From: Pseudomonadota bacterium
GTDB taxonomy: Bacteria > Pseudomonadota > Alphaproteobacteria > Rhizobiales > Rhizobiaceae
Direction: 5' to 3'
Length of the DNA stretch: 6,675 nt
Assembly (NCBI GenBank): GCA_023433855.1
Contig: JAEYTV010000345.1
Coordinates: forward strand, 1-6,675
The position numbers were made by a program, and so were the translations under genes. Below the pieces are notes generated by a model. That model made no database searches, was not told the DNA's origin, and was given only the letters and a program-made list of their open reading frames with translations. Positions 1-5,710 of this stretch are shown one piece after another (positions within the stretch are counted from its first letter, which is position 1; every line of letters starts with the position of its first letter).

Positions 1-10
1 CACACCGCCA

Positions 11-49
11 TTAGGCAGCGAGACGAGCTTCCGCATAGTTGTCGTTTGC
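11..49 (-). other. tmRNA proteolysis-tag reading frame, ANDNYAEARLAA-stop
   Basis: The resume codon GCA at 49-47 is followed by AAC GAC AAC TAT GCG GAA GCT CGT CTC GCT GCC and a TAA stop at 13-11. The encoded peptide has the near-universal AND start and the LAA end recognised by ClpXP-type proteases. The first alanine of a mature tag normally comes from the alanine charged on the tmRNA, so the full appended tag would be one alanine longer. The ANDN start and this length fit alphaproteobacterial tags, and the exact peptide matches my recollection of rhizobial ones. Confidence 0.95.
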
Positions 50-133
50 AACTACTATTGTGACCCGATAACGGCGGTATCATGCCGAGCAAAAGTTCGA
101 TCTTTACGCCCTTGTCGATCCTATTTCGCCCCC

Positions 134-166
134 ATCAAAAGCCGGTCTGATCGACCGACCGGTTTT
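134..166 (-). other. Internal spacer of the permuted tmRNA, with processing hairpin
   Basis: These 33 nt separate the acceptor CCA end from the first G of the coding piece and are expected to be cut out during maturation to two RNAs. They contain a perfect 6-bp inverted repeat, CCGGTC at 142-147 and GACCGG at 157-162, around a 9-nt loop. It is flanked by A and T runs (137-140 and 163-166) that can extend the stem past one mismatch. The hairpin is seen directly. Its role in RNase processing is inferred from the two-piece architecture. Confidence 0.75.
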
Positions 167-232
167 TGGTGGAGGCGCCGGGTACCGCCCCCGGGTCCAA
201 TAGGTTTATTACACCGACCGTTTATTGCCATA

Positions 233-250
233 GCCGGACAGATGTCCGGC
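233..250 (-). repeat. Inverted repeat at the 5' end of the tmRNA precursor
   Basis: GCCGGACA (233-240) and TGTCCGGC (243-250) form a perfect 8-bp inverted repeat with a 2-nt centre. In RNA it would fold as a 7- or 6-bp stem with a small loop. It lies where transcription from the predicted promoter should start, so it probably forms a stable 5' hairpin on the precursor or is part of the acceptor-piece fold. A regulator-binding dyad is a less likely alternative. Confidence 0.6.
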
Positions 251-257
251 ACTCCCC

Positions 258-286
258 ATATAGTCGCTATGTGACGGGAAGAAAAG
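258..286 (-). promoter_or_regulatory. Probable housekeeping sigma promoter of ssrA
   Basis: On the minus strand the -35 box CTTTTC (286-281) and -10 box CTATAT (263-258) are separated by exactly 17 nt. The rhizobial consensus as I know it is CTTGAC-N17-CTATAT, so the match is 10 of 12. Transcription would begin around 250-252, directly at the GCCGGACA dyad (233-250) that opens the predicted acceptor transcript. This agreement in position supports the call. No experimental start is available. Confidence 0.6.
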
Positions 287-330
287 GGGTTGCGCATTAT
301 TTGCAAGCGCTCCTACAACGTCTTCTGTCA

Positions 331-344
331 TGGTACCCGTACCA
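331..344. promoter_or_regulatory. Candidate operator, inverted repeat TGGTAC-CC-GTACCA
   Basis: Two perfect 6-bp arms (331-336 and 339-344) flank a 2-nt centre, 67 nt upstream of the epimerase start. The size and sequence resemble LacI/GalR-family operators, although those usually centre on CG rather than CC. A weak promoter-like pair (TTGCGC at 290-295 and TACAAC at 314-319, 18-nt spacer) would put the transcription start just before it, a sensible place for repression. A repeat of this size is expected about once or twice by chance in a window this long, so the call rests mainly on position. Confidence 0.3.
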
Positions 345-410
345 GGTGTAACCGAGGCGCCCGGACAATCCGTCTGTGCCCGAACCGGGACGATTTGCGA
401 GGAGAACATC

Positions 411-1304
411 ATGGGCAAGCGGATCATCTTTACAGGCGGCAGCGGCAAGGCCGGCCGGGACGTCATACCCTATCTGCTCGACCAGGGACACGAAGTGCTC
501 AACCTGGATCTCAAGCCGCTTGAGATTCCTGGCGTCAACACCCTGATCACCGACCTTACCGACAGCGGAGAGACGTTCAACGCCTTGTCGATGCACTTCG
601 GCTTCGACGGGCTGGAAAGCGGCAGGGGGCCGGCGCCGGTTGATGCGGTGGTGCATTTCGCCGCTGTGCCGCGTATTCTCATGCGACCGGACAATGCTAC
701 TTTCACGACGAACACCGTGGCGACCTACAACGTCATCGAGGCAGCCATGAAACTCGGCATTCGCAAGGTGATCATAGCCTCCAGCGAAACTACATACGGG
801 GTCTGCTTCGCTGAGGGAGACAAGGATTACCATTCCTTCCCGCTGACCGAAGACTATGATGTCGATCCCATGGACAGCTACGGGTTGTCCAAGGTCGTCA
901 ACGAGAAAACGGCGCGAGCCTTCGCGATGCGCTTCGGGGCCGACATCTATGCATTGCGGATCGGCAATGTGATCTCGCCGGAAGACTACGATCAGTTCCC
1001 CGCCTTTCTTGCCGATCCACCTTCGCGCAAACGCAATGCCTGGAGCTATATAGACGCTCGGGACCTGGGGCAGATCGTCCATCTCTGCCTGGGCAAGGAC
1101 GGGTTGGGTTTCCAGGTCTTCAACGCCGTCAACGACACGATTACCGCACGCGAACCGACTCGCGAGTTCCTCCGCCAATGGGCGCCAAACACGCCAGTCG
1201 CCGGCGAACTGGAGGAATTCGACGCGCCGATCAGCAACCACAAGATCCGCCGGATGCTGAATTTCGTGGAGAACCACAACTGTCGGAAATACGTGACGAT
1301 CTAG
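411..1304 (+). CDS. NAD-dependent epimerase/dehydratase family protein (extended SDR)
   Basis: This 297-residue cytosolic oxidoreductase belongs to the extended short-chain dehydrogenase superfamily, most likely acting on a sugar or sugar-nucleotide substrate that the sequence does not identify. The Rossmann fold starts at the N-terminus with the GxxGxxG motif at residues 9-15. Asp33 at the end of the second strand favours NAD over NADP. HFAA at 82-85, SSETTYG at 124-130 (active-site Ser/Thr region) and the catalytic YxxxK at Tyr157/Lys161 follow. SYIDARDLG at 212-220 is typical of the family's C-terminal substrate domain. The ATG at 411 is chosen because GAGGAG at 399-404 lies 6 nt upstream and the Rossmann strand starts immediately. 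An upstream in-frame extension to 330 would add 27 residues with no family similarity. At just under 300 residues it is shorter than UDP-sugar 4-epimerases (about 330), so naming it galE would be unsafe. Confidence 0.93.
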   Translation: MGKRIIFTGGSGKAGRDVIPYLLDQGHEVLNLDLKPLEIPGVNTLITDLTDSGETFNALSMHFGFDGLESGRGPAPVDAVVHFAAVPRILMRPDNATFTTNTVATYNVIEAAMKLGIRKVIIASSETTYGVCFAEGDKDYHSFPLTEDYDVDPMDSYGLSKVVNEKTARAFAMRFGADIYALRIGNVISPEDYDQFPAFLADPPSRKRNAWSYIDARDLGQIVHLCLGKDGLGFQVFNAVNDTITAREPTREFLRQWAPNTPVAGELEEFDAPISNHKIRRMLNFVENHNCRKYVTI

Positions 1305-1359
1305 TCGCTGCCATTGGCGGCTTCAGGTGAAAATGACGGGGAAAAGGTGCAGCAGCAAG

Positions 1360-1388
1360 ATTGGCCAGGCAGGCCCGTGCTACTATGT
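1360..1388 (+). promoter_or_regulatory. Candidate promoter for thyA
   Basis: ATTGGC (1360-1365) and CTATGT (1383-1388) are separated by 17 nt and match 9 of 12 positions of the rhizobial CTTGAC-N17-CTATAT pattern. They lie in the 165-bp gap between the epimerase stop and the preferred thyA start. Transcription would start near 1395 and give an untranslated leader of about 75 nt to the TTG at 1470. Readthrough from the epimerase gene remains possible, since I see no convincing terminator in the gap. Confidence 0.4.
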
Positions 1389-1469
1389 AGTCCATCGTCA
1401 TGAAATCGGCGCCCCGCCGTGAAGCCGGCTGCAACGGACGGCCGCACGGTGGCGCAGAAGGATAGTGCC

Positions 1470-2387
1470 TTGACCCTCAGACATCCGGAATATCAGTATC
1501 TCGATCTGATGGCGCATCTTCTGGAGAAGGGCGACAAACGGATTGACCGTACAGGGGTCGGCACGCTCTCCATGTTCGGCGCCATGATGCGGTTCGATCT
1601 TTCGGACGGCTCCTTCCCGGTCTACTCGACCAAGAAGGTGTTCTGGAAGACGGCGGTCAAGGAGATGTTGTGGTTCCTGACCGGACAAACAAACATCCAG
1701 TCGCTCCTACGCGAAAACGTCCGTATCTGGACGGACTGGCCGCTCGCCGCTTACCGCAAGGCCACCGGGTCGGACATCTCGCAGTCGGACTTCGAGAACC
1801 GGATACTCTCCGACGATTCCTTTGCCGCGGAATGGGGTGATCTTGGTCCAGTCTACGGCAAGCAATGGCGCCGCTGGAAGGGCGCGGACGGCAAGGAGTA
1901 CGACCAGGTCGCGGACGTCATCGAGACCCTGCGGCGGAATCCGTCGAGCCGTCGTATGCTGTTTCATGCATGGAACGTGCCGGAACTCGACAGTATGGCG
2001 CTGCACCCGTGCCACATGACCTATCAGTTCCATGCGTCGAACCTGGGGGGAGACGGACGTCCGACGCTGTCGCTGATGGTCAACCAGCGCTCTTGCGACA
2101 TGGGTCTTGGAAATCCATTCAACATCTGCCAGCAGGCGGCCTTGCTGGCCATGGTGGCTCAACAGGTAGATATGGTCCCAGGTGAACTTGTCTGGGTGGG
2201 GGGCGACGTTCACCTGTACCTCGACCATCAGGAGCTTGCCAGAACGGTCCTTGAGCGGGTACCGCGCGCCTTTCCGAAGCTCCGGTTGCTGCGACGGCCC
2301 GACACGATCGACGGCTATACGATCGACGATTTCGAGGTGACCGGCTACGATCCCCACCCGCCGGTCGAAGCACCGGTCGCGGTGTGA
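1470..2387 (+). CDS. thyA: Thymidylate synthase, long form (ThyA)
   Basis: This enzyme methylates dUMP to dTMP using 5,10-methylenetetrahydrofolate, supplying thymidine for DNA. From the TTG start it has 305 residues, against 264 in E. coli and 316 in Lactobacillus casei. Visible motifs are DRTG at 26-29, the ELLWF-type EMLWFL at 65-70 with the conserved Glu65, W87/W90, WGDLGPVYGKQWR at 122-134, SSRR at 159-162 (dUMP phosphate), catalytic Cys181 in LHPC, QRSCD at 206-210, PFNI with Asn218, HLY at 248-250, and the terminal APVAV that closes the active site. About 30 extra residues (91-121) form the small-domain insertion of the long class. TTG at 1470 is preferred because AGAAGGA at 1456-1462 lies 7 nt upstream and family N-termini begin about here. 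A GTG at 1419 (322 residues) and one at 1449 are alternatives lacking a comparable ribosome site. No dihydrofolate reductase gene is adjacent, so this may be a second copy (inference). Confidence 0.96.
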   Translation: MTLRHPEYQYLDLMAHLLEKGDKRIDRTGVGTLSMFGAMMRFDLSDGSFPVYSTKKVFWKTAVKEMLWFLTGQTNIQSLLRENVRIWTDWPLAAYRKATGSDISQSDFENRILSDDSFAAEWGDLGPVYGKQWRRWKGADGKEYDQVADVIETLRRNPSSRRMLFHAWNVPELDSMALHPCHMTYQFHASNLGGDGRPTLSLMVNQRSCDMGLGNPFNICQQAALLAMVAQQVDMVPGELVWVGGDVHLYLDHQELARTVLERVPRAFPKLRLLRRPDTIDGYTIDDFEVTGYDPHPPVEAPVAV

Positions 2388-2412
2388 AGAAGCTTCGAGT
2401 TACAGGCACGCG

Positions 2413-2441
2413 CAGGTGAGGCATAGGCGTCAGCCTGCCTG
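2413..2441. terminator. Weak hairpin between convergent genes thyA and the Nudix gene
   Basis: In the 78-bp gap, CAGG (2413-2416) with AGGC (2419-2422) can pair with GCCT (2433-2436) and CCTG (2438-2441), leaving a small internal loop and a 10-nt apical loop. There is no T-run on either side, so it is not a standard intrinsic terminator. It is listed because two convergent transcripts must end here and no better structure is visible. Confidence 0.22.
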
Positions 2442-2465
2442 CGCCGTCCGTCATTCAAGACCACC

Positions 2466-2933
2466 TCAGGCAGGGCGCCGGGCCGCAAAATCGGTGAGGA
2501 TTGGTTGCTGCCCCTTCAAGATCTTCTTGTGCGCGTCGTCCAGGCCGAACCACCCGGCTCGATCCACTTCGGGGAATTCCTGGATCTGACCGGAGCGCGG
2601 CGGCCACTCCATCGAGAACATGTTGCTTTCGACATGCGACGGATCGATCGGCGGATCGGCTTCCACGGACCAGACGAGAGCTCTCTTTCCGCCCGGTTGC
2701 CTGTATTCGCCGAGCCAATCGAACGTTCCCTCCACGCCGCAGCCGATCTCTTCTGCCGTCTCCCGGCGGGCGGCCGATAACTCGTCTTCACCTTCCTCAA
2801 CAAGGCCTTTGGGGATCGACCAGGCTCCCTCATCCTTGCGGCTCCAGAAGGGGCCGCCCGGGTGAACCAGCAGCACCTGAGGCCCGTCGCTGCGATATCG
2901 GTAGATCAGGAGACCGGCGCTGCGCCCTGGCAT
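2466..2933 (-). CDS. Nudix hydrolase family protein
   Basis: This small cytosolic protein (155 residues) should hydrolyse a nucleoside-diphosphate-linked compound in a metal-dependent way. The Nudix box GX5EX7REUXEEXGU is intact at residues 43-65: Gly43, Glu49, Arg57-Glu58, Glu61-Glu62 and Gly64. Glu58, Glu61 and Glu62 are the metal-binding positions. The opening RSAGLLIYR and the WSIPKG before the box are typical of small Nudix enzymes of unknown substrate, and MutT-like dGTP cleaning cannot be assumed. The ATG at 2933-2931 is chosen because it shares its A with the TGA stop of the upstream ATPase gene (TGATG) and has GGAG 9 nt upstream. A GTG at 2957 would add 8 residues and lacks a good ribosome site. 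The overlap implies translational coupling, so it is probably made at a rate tied to the pump. Confidence 0.93.
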   Translation of the reverse strand: MPGRSAGLLIYRYRSDGPQVLLVHPGGPFWSRKDEGAWSIPKGLVEEGEDELSAARRETAEEIGCGVEGTFDWLGEYRQPGGKRALVWSVEADPPIDPSHVESNMFSMEWPPRSGQIQEFPEVDRAGWFGLDDAHKKILKGQQPILTDFAARRPA

Positions 2934-5596
2934 CAGGTCTTTCTCCGGCTGCGCCACTTATCCAGTTCGGTGACGACGAGAATGGAAGAAGCGAGAACGA
3001 GCATGAGAACCCATTCCGCGGGTGAGATCGGGGCGAGTTGGAGGGTATCGCGCAGCCAGGGTATATACATGGCGGAGATATGCAAAGCCTGTGCGGTGAC
3101 CACGGTGAAGAGCAGCAGCGGGTTGCGCAGGAAGCCCTGTGAGAAGACCGATTGCCGTTCGGAGCGGCAGGCGAACGTCAGCACGTTTTCGAACATGACG
3201 AACAGCAAGAGAACGATATTGCGGGCCTGTGCAATCTCGTAGCCGTTCTGCATGAGCCAGTAGAAGACGATGAAGCTGCCGCCTCCCACGACCGCTGTGG
3301 AAAGCACGATCCGCCTGATCATCAACGGGTCGAAAATCGGTTCGTTCGGACGTCGCGGAGGACGCCGGAGTTCGTCTCCTTCCGGCTTCTCGCTCGCAAG
3401 CGCCACGTCCTGGATGCCGTTGGTGACGAGATTCAGCCACAGAAGCTGCACGGGCAGAAGTGGCATCGGCAGCCCGAGGGGGATCGCCAGCAGAAAGATC
3501 AGCATCTCTGCGGCGCCGGTTGCGACCAGCATCAGGATGACCTTGCGGATGTTGGAATAGGCGGTGCGGCCTTCCCTTATGCCGGTGACGATCGAGGCAA
3601 AATTGTCGTCCGTGACGACGATGTCGGCACTTTCCTTGGCAACCTCCGTGCCCTTGCGGCCCATGGCGACACCTACATGTGCATGTTTGAGTGCCGGCGC
3701 GTCGTTGACGCCGTCGCCCGTGACCGCCACGAAGTTACCGTTGCGGGCGAGCGACAGGACGATTGCCAGTTTCTGTGCCGGTGCCACACGAGCGAAGATG
3801 CGGGCGCGCCTTGTGAGTTCGTCCAGGCTCTCCTCGCCCCGCTCTTCCGCTTTCCGGACCTCATCGCCGGTGGTCACCTGGCCAGGAGTAAACTGAATGC
3901 CTGCTTCGGCGGCGATCGCCGCTGCCGTCCTCGGGTCGTCGCCGGTCACCATCGCAACCTCGACGCCCGCAGCGCGGCAGTCGCGGATCGCCTGAGGAAC
4001 CTCCGGCCTGATCGGGTCCTGCATGCCTGCCAAGCCGAGGAAAACAAGATCCACCAGATGATGATGCCCCAAGGGTTGATCGGGATCGCTGGCGATTTCC
4101 CCTTCTGCGAAGGCGAGAACCCGCAGACCCCGTCCTGCCATCTCGCTCTTCTGTTGGACGAGCCTGTCGCGGTCGATCGGGACGGGGCCGTTCTTCCCGT
4201 CCATCCTGTCGGCCATGTCTATCAGGACTTCGGCTGCTCCCTTGACGAAAATCTGGAGGCGTTCGCCCCTCCGGTGGAACGACGCGGCATATCTGCGGTC
4301 GGGCTCGTAGGGAAACCGGGCAGCAAGCGGATAGTCGTCGAGGGCCTCGTCCTGAGCCAAGCCGCCCTTTCGTGCCGCGGCGAGCAGTGCCACGTCGACG
4401 GTGTCACCGATACCCTTCCATCCGCTTTCGTCGCGGCTGAGCGCTCCTTCATTGGCAAGCACTCCGGCCTTGAGGAGCTTTGCAGCTCTCTTTCGTGCTT
4501 CCAGGTGGCTCATCCCCGAGCCGCGGATCTGGCTATCATCGAGATCTGCACCCGCCTCGAACGAAAGATCGGTTCCGTCCGGGAGACGGATATCGGTGAC
4601 GGTAAGTTCGTTGAGGGTCAGCGTGCCGGTCTTGTCCGTTGCGATCATCGTGCAGGATCCCAGGGACTCGACTGCCGGCATGCGCCGCACGATGACGTTC
4701 TGCTTCGCCATGCGCCGCATGCTGATCGCCAAGGCGATCGATATGGCAATCGGCAACCCTTCCGGTATGGCGCTGACGGCAAGCCCGACTGACATGAGGA
4801 AGAGATCGCTCCAGGCAAGTCCTCGCAGCAGACCAATTGCGATAAGCACAACCGAAGCACAGACGACCGACCACGCGATTATATTCGAAAAGCGCGCCAG
4901 CCGGATCAGAAGCGGCGGTTGGGAGACTGAAGCCTTGCCGATGTCGGCGGCGATACGGCCGATCTCGGTCGAAAGTGCTGTTGTCGTGACAACTGCCGTG
5001 CCACGGCCGCGGGTGACGAGAGTTCCCGCGAATACGGTGCTCGTCCTTGGGTCGTGAGGCTTCCCACCGTCTACCCCGGCTGTCTTGCGAACCGGAAGCG
5101 ACTCGCCCGTGAGGAGCGATTCGTCACACAGAAGGTCGTTGCTTTCCAAGAGATCGGCATCAGCCGGGACGCGTTCTCCCGCGTCCAGCAAAATGACGTC
5201 TCCGGGAACCAGGATCGCTGCTTCGATTTCCTGAACCTGACCATCCCGGATCGCCCTTGCATGCGGCTGTTCCAGTGCGCGGAGTGCTAATGCGGCCCGT
5301 CCGGCCGAATATTCCTGCATCGTGCCGATCACGCCGTTCAGAAGCAAAACGATGCCGATGAAGATGGCGTCCCGCGGTTCGCTGACCATCAGGGACACGA
5401 CCGCTGCCAGAAGCAGAATGTAGATCAGCGGGCTGCGAAACTGGCGCAGGAAGATAAGAAGGACAGAAGGAGGCGGTGCGGCGGGCAGGAGGTTCCTGCC
5501 ATATTGCGCCAGGCGCAGCGCAGCTTCGGGGCTCGTCAGTCCGCCTGCCGCCGGGCTTTTCGGTGTGTCGGTGGGCTGCATGGGCGTAGCGGACAT
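2933..5596 (-). CDS. P2-type cation-transporting ATPase (calcium-pump-like)
   Basis: This 887-residue inner-membrane ion pump is energised by ATP. An N-terminal cation-ATPase domain (about 14-70) is followed by ten predicted membrane helices: roughly 55-71, 76-93, 236-258, 263-292, 684-706, 711-735, 760-782, 793-809, 825-845 and 860-876. The actuator loop has TGES at 163-166. The phosphorylation site is Asp321 in DKTGTLT. The nucleotide domain has KGAAEV at 452-457, and the hinge [11 protein letters not shown] is at 627-637. PEGLP in helix 4 (278-282) is the mark of the P2 class, and Glu279 matches SERCA Glu309. Helix 5 Glu697, helix 6 Asn722 and Thr725, and helix 8 Glu803 align with SERCA ligands, but SERCA Asn768 and Asp800 are replaced by Gly694 and Asn726. 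Calcium is therefore not assured as substrate. The ATG at 5596 has GGGAG 7 nt upstream. It lies 114 bp after the phosphoketolase gene on the same strand and overlaps the Nudix start. Confidence 0.95.
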   Translation of the reverse strand: MSATPMQPTDTPKSPAAGGLTSPEAALRLAQYGRNLLPAAPPPSVLLIFLRQFRSPLIYILLLAAVVSLMVSEPRDAIFIGIVLLLNGVIGTMQEYSAGRAALALRALEQPHARAIRDGQVQEIEAAILVPGDVILLDAGERVPADADLLESNDLLCDESLLTGESLPVRKTAGVDGGKPHDPRTSTVFAGTLVTRGRGTAVVTTTALSTEIGRIAADIGKASVSQPPLLIRLARFSNIIAWSVVCASVVLIAIGLLRGLAWSDLFLMSVGLAVSAIPEGLPIAISIALAISMRRMAKQNVIVRRMPAVESLGSCTMIATDKTGTLTLNELTVTDIRLPDGTDLSFEAGADLDDSQIRGSGMSHLEARKRAAKLLKAGVLANEGALSRDESGWKGIGDTVDVALLAAARKGGLAQDEALDDYPLAARFPYEPDRRYAASFHRRGERLQIFVKGAAEVLIDMADRMDGKNGPVPIDRDRLVQQKSEMAGRGLRVLAFAEGEIASDPDQPLGHHHLVDLVFLGLAGMQDPIRPEVPQAIRDCRAAGVEVAMVTGDDPRTAAAIAAEAGIQFTPGQVTTGDEVRKAEERGEESLDELTRRARIFARVAPAQKLAIVLSLARNGNFVAVTGDGVNDAPALKHAHVGVAMGRKGTEVAKESADIVVTDDNFASIVTGIREGRTAYSNIRKVILMLVATGAAEMLIFLLAIPLGLPMPLLPVQLLWLNLVTNGIQDVALASEKPEGDELRRPPRRPNEPIFDPLMIRRIVLSTAVVGGGSFIVFYWLMQNGYEIAQARNIVLLLFVMFENVLTFACRSERQSVFSQGFLRNPLLLFTVVTAQALHISAMYIPWLRDTLQLAPISPAEWVLMLVLASSILVVTELDKWRSRRKT

Positions 5597-5675
5597 GCGT
5601 GAACTCCCGGTCCGTGCCTCTCTCTGAAAACCGGAGCACGAGGCTGTTACGCGGCGGTAAAGGGCGCAGCTACGG

Positions 5676-5697
5676 CATTCACTGATGTTCCTGAATG
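5676..5697. repeat. Inverted repeat CATTCA-N10-TGAATG in the phosphoketolase-ATPase gap
   Basis: Perfect 6-bp arms (5676-5681 and 5692-5697) flank a 10-nt spacer, with a possible further CGG/CCG pairing (5673-5675 and 5701-5703) across a 3-nt internal loop. It begins 8 nt after the phosphoketolase stop codon. No T-run follows on the minus strand, so an RNA 3' stabilising or attenuating hairpin, or a regulator dyad for the ATPase gene, are both possible. I found no FNR/FixK-type box or clear promoter in this gap. Confidence 0.4.
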
Positions 5698-5710
5698 TCG
5701 CCGGACTGGA

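Larger units (their letters stand above)
1..250 (-). ncRNA. ssrA: tmRNA, circularly permuted two-piece alphaproteobacterial form (3' end beyond the window)
   Basis: This RNA rescues stalled ribosomes together with SmpB and tags the nascent protein for proteolysis. Read on the minus strand, the acceptor piece comes first and ends in an encoded CCA at 169-167, with discriminator A at 170. A spacer (166-134) follows, then the coding piece starting with GGGGGCG at 133-127. That heptamer pairs over 7 bp with CGCCTCC at 177-171, and its third pair is G-U, the alanine identity element of tmRNA and tRNA-Ala. The T-stem is 194-190 with 182-178. The coding piece carries GGATCGAC near its 5' end and a 12-codon tag frame at 49-11 ending in TAA. 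The pseudoknots after the tag lie outside the window. The 5' end near 250 is inferred from a -10 box at 258-263. The mature 5' end of the acceptor piece is not determinable here. Short reading frames across this stretch on either strand are spurious. Confidence 0.95.

Noticed and set aside
1..250. tmRNA as an attachment site of a genomic island
   Set aside because: tmRNA 3' ends are common integration sites, but the 3' end is outside the window. I see no integrase, direct repeat or shift in base composition here.
166..351. Small plus-strand reading frame beginning at the tmRNA acceptor end
   Set aside because: It is read antisense through the tmRNA acceptor piece (CCA end, T-arm) and its promoter. 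Its apparent conservation in other genomes would reflect the RNA, not a protein.
121..466. Minus-strand small frames over the tmRNA spacer and leader
   Set aside because: They cross the tmRNA pieces or the epimerase 5' end, lack ribosome sites, and have no recognisable product.
297..1277. A 326-codon minus-strand frame opposite the epimerase gene
   Set aside because: The plus strand encodes an intact SDR with all motifs and a strong ribosome site, and the antisense product shows no family features.
1307..1324. GCTGCC-ATT-GGCGGC as a terminator after the epimerase
   Set aside because: The stem is short with one wobble pair, the 3-nt loop is minimal, and no T-run follows, so it does not support a terminator call.
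1707..2357. A 216-codon minus-strand frame within thyA
   Set aside because: It is a shadow of the thymidylate synthase gene, whose plus-strand product carries every catalytic motif.
3152..4792. A 546-codon open frame on the plus strand, opposite the cation ATPase
   Set aside because: It lies entirely antisense to a well-conserved P-type ATPase gene. Its translation is rich in Arg, His, Asp and Gly with no recognisable domain. Such long antisense frames are common in GC-rich genomes.
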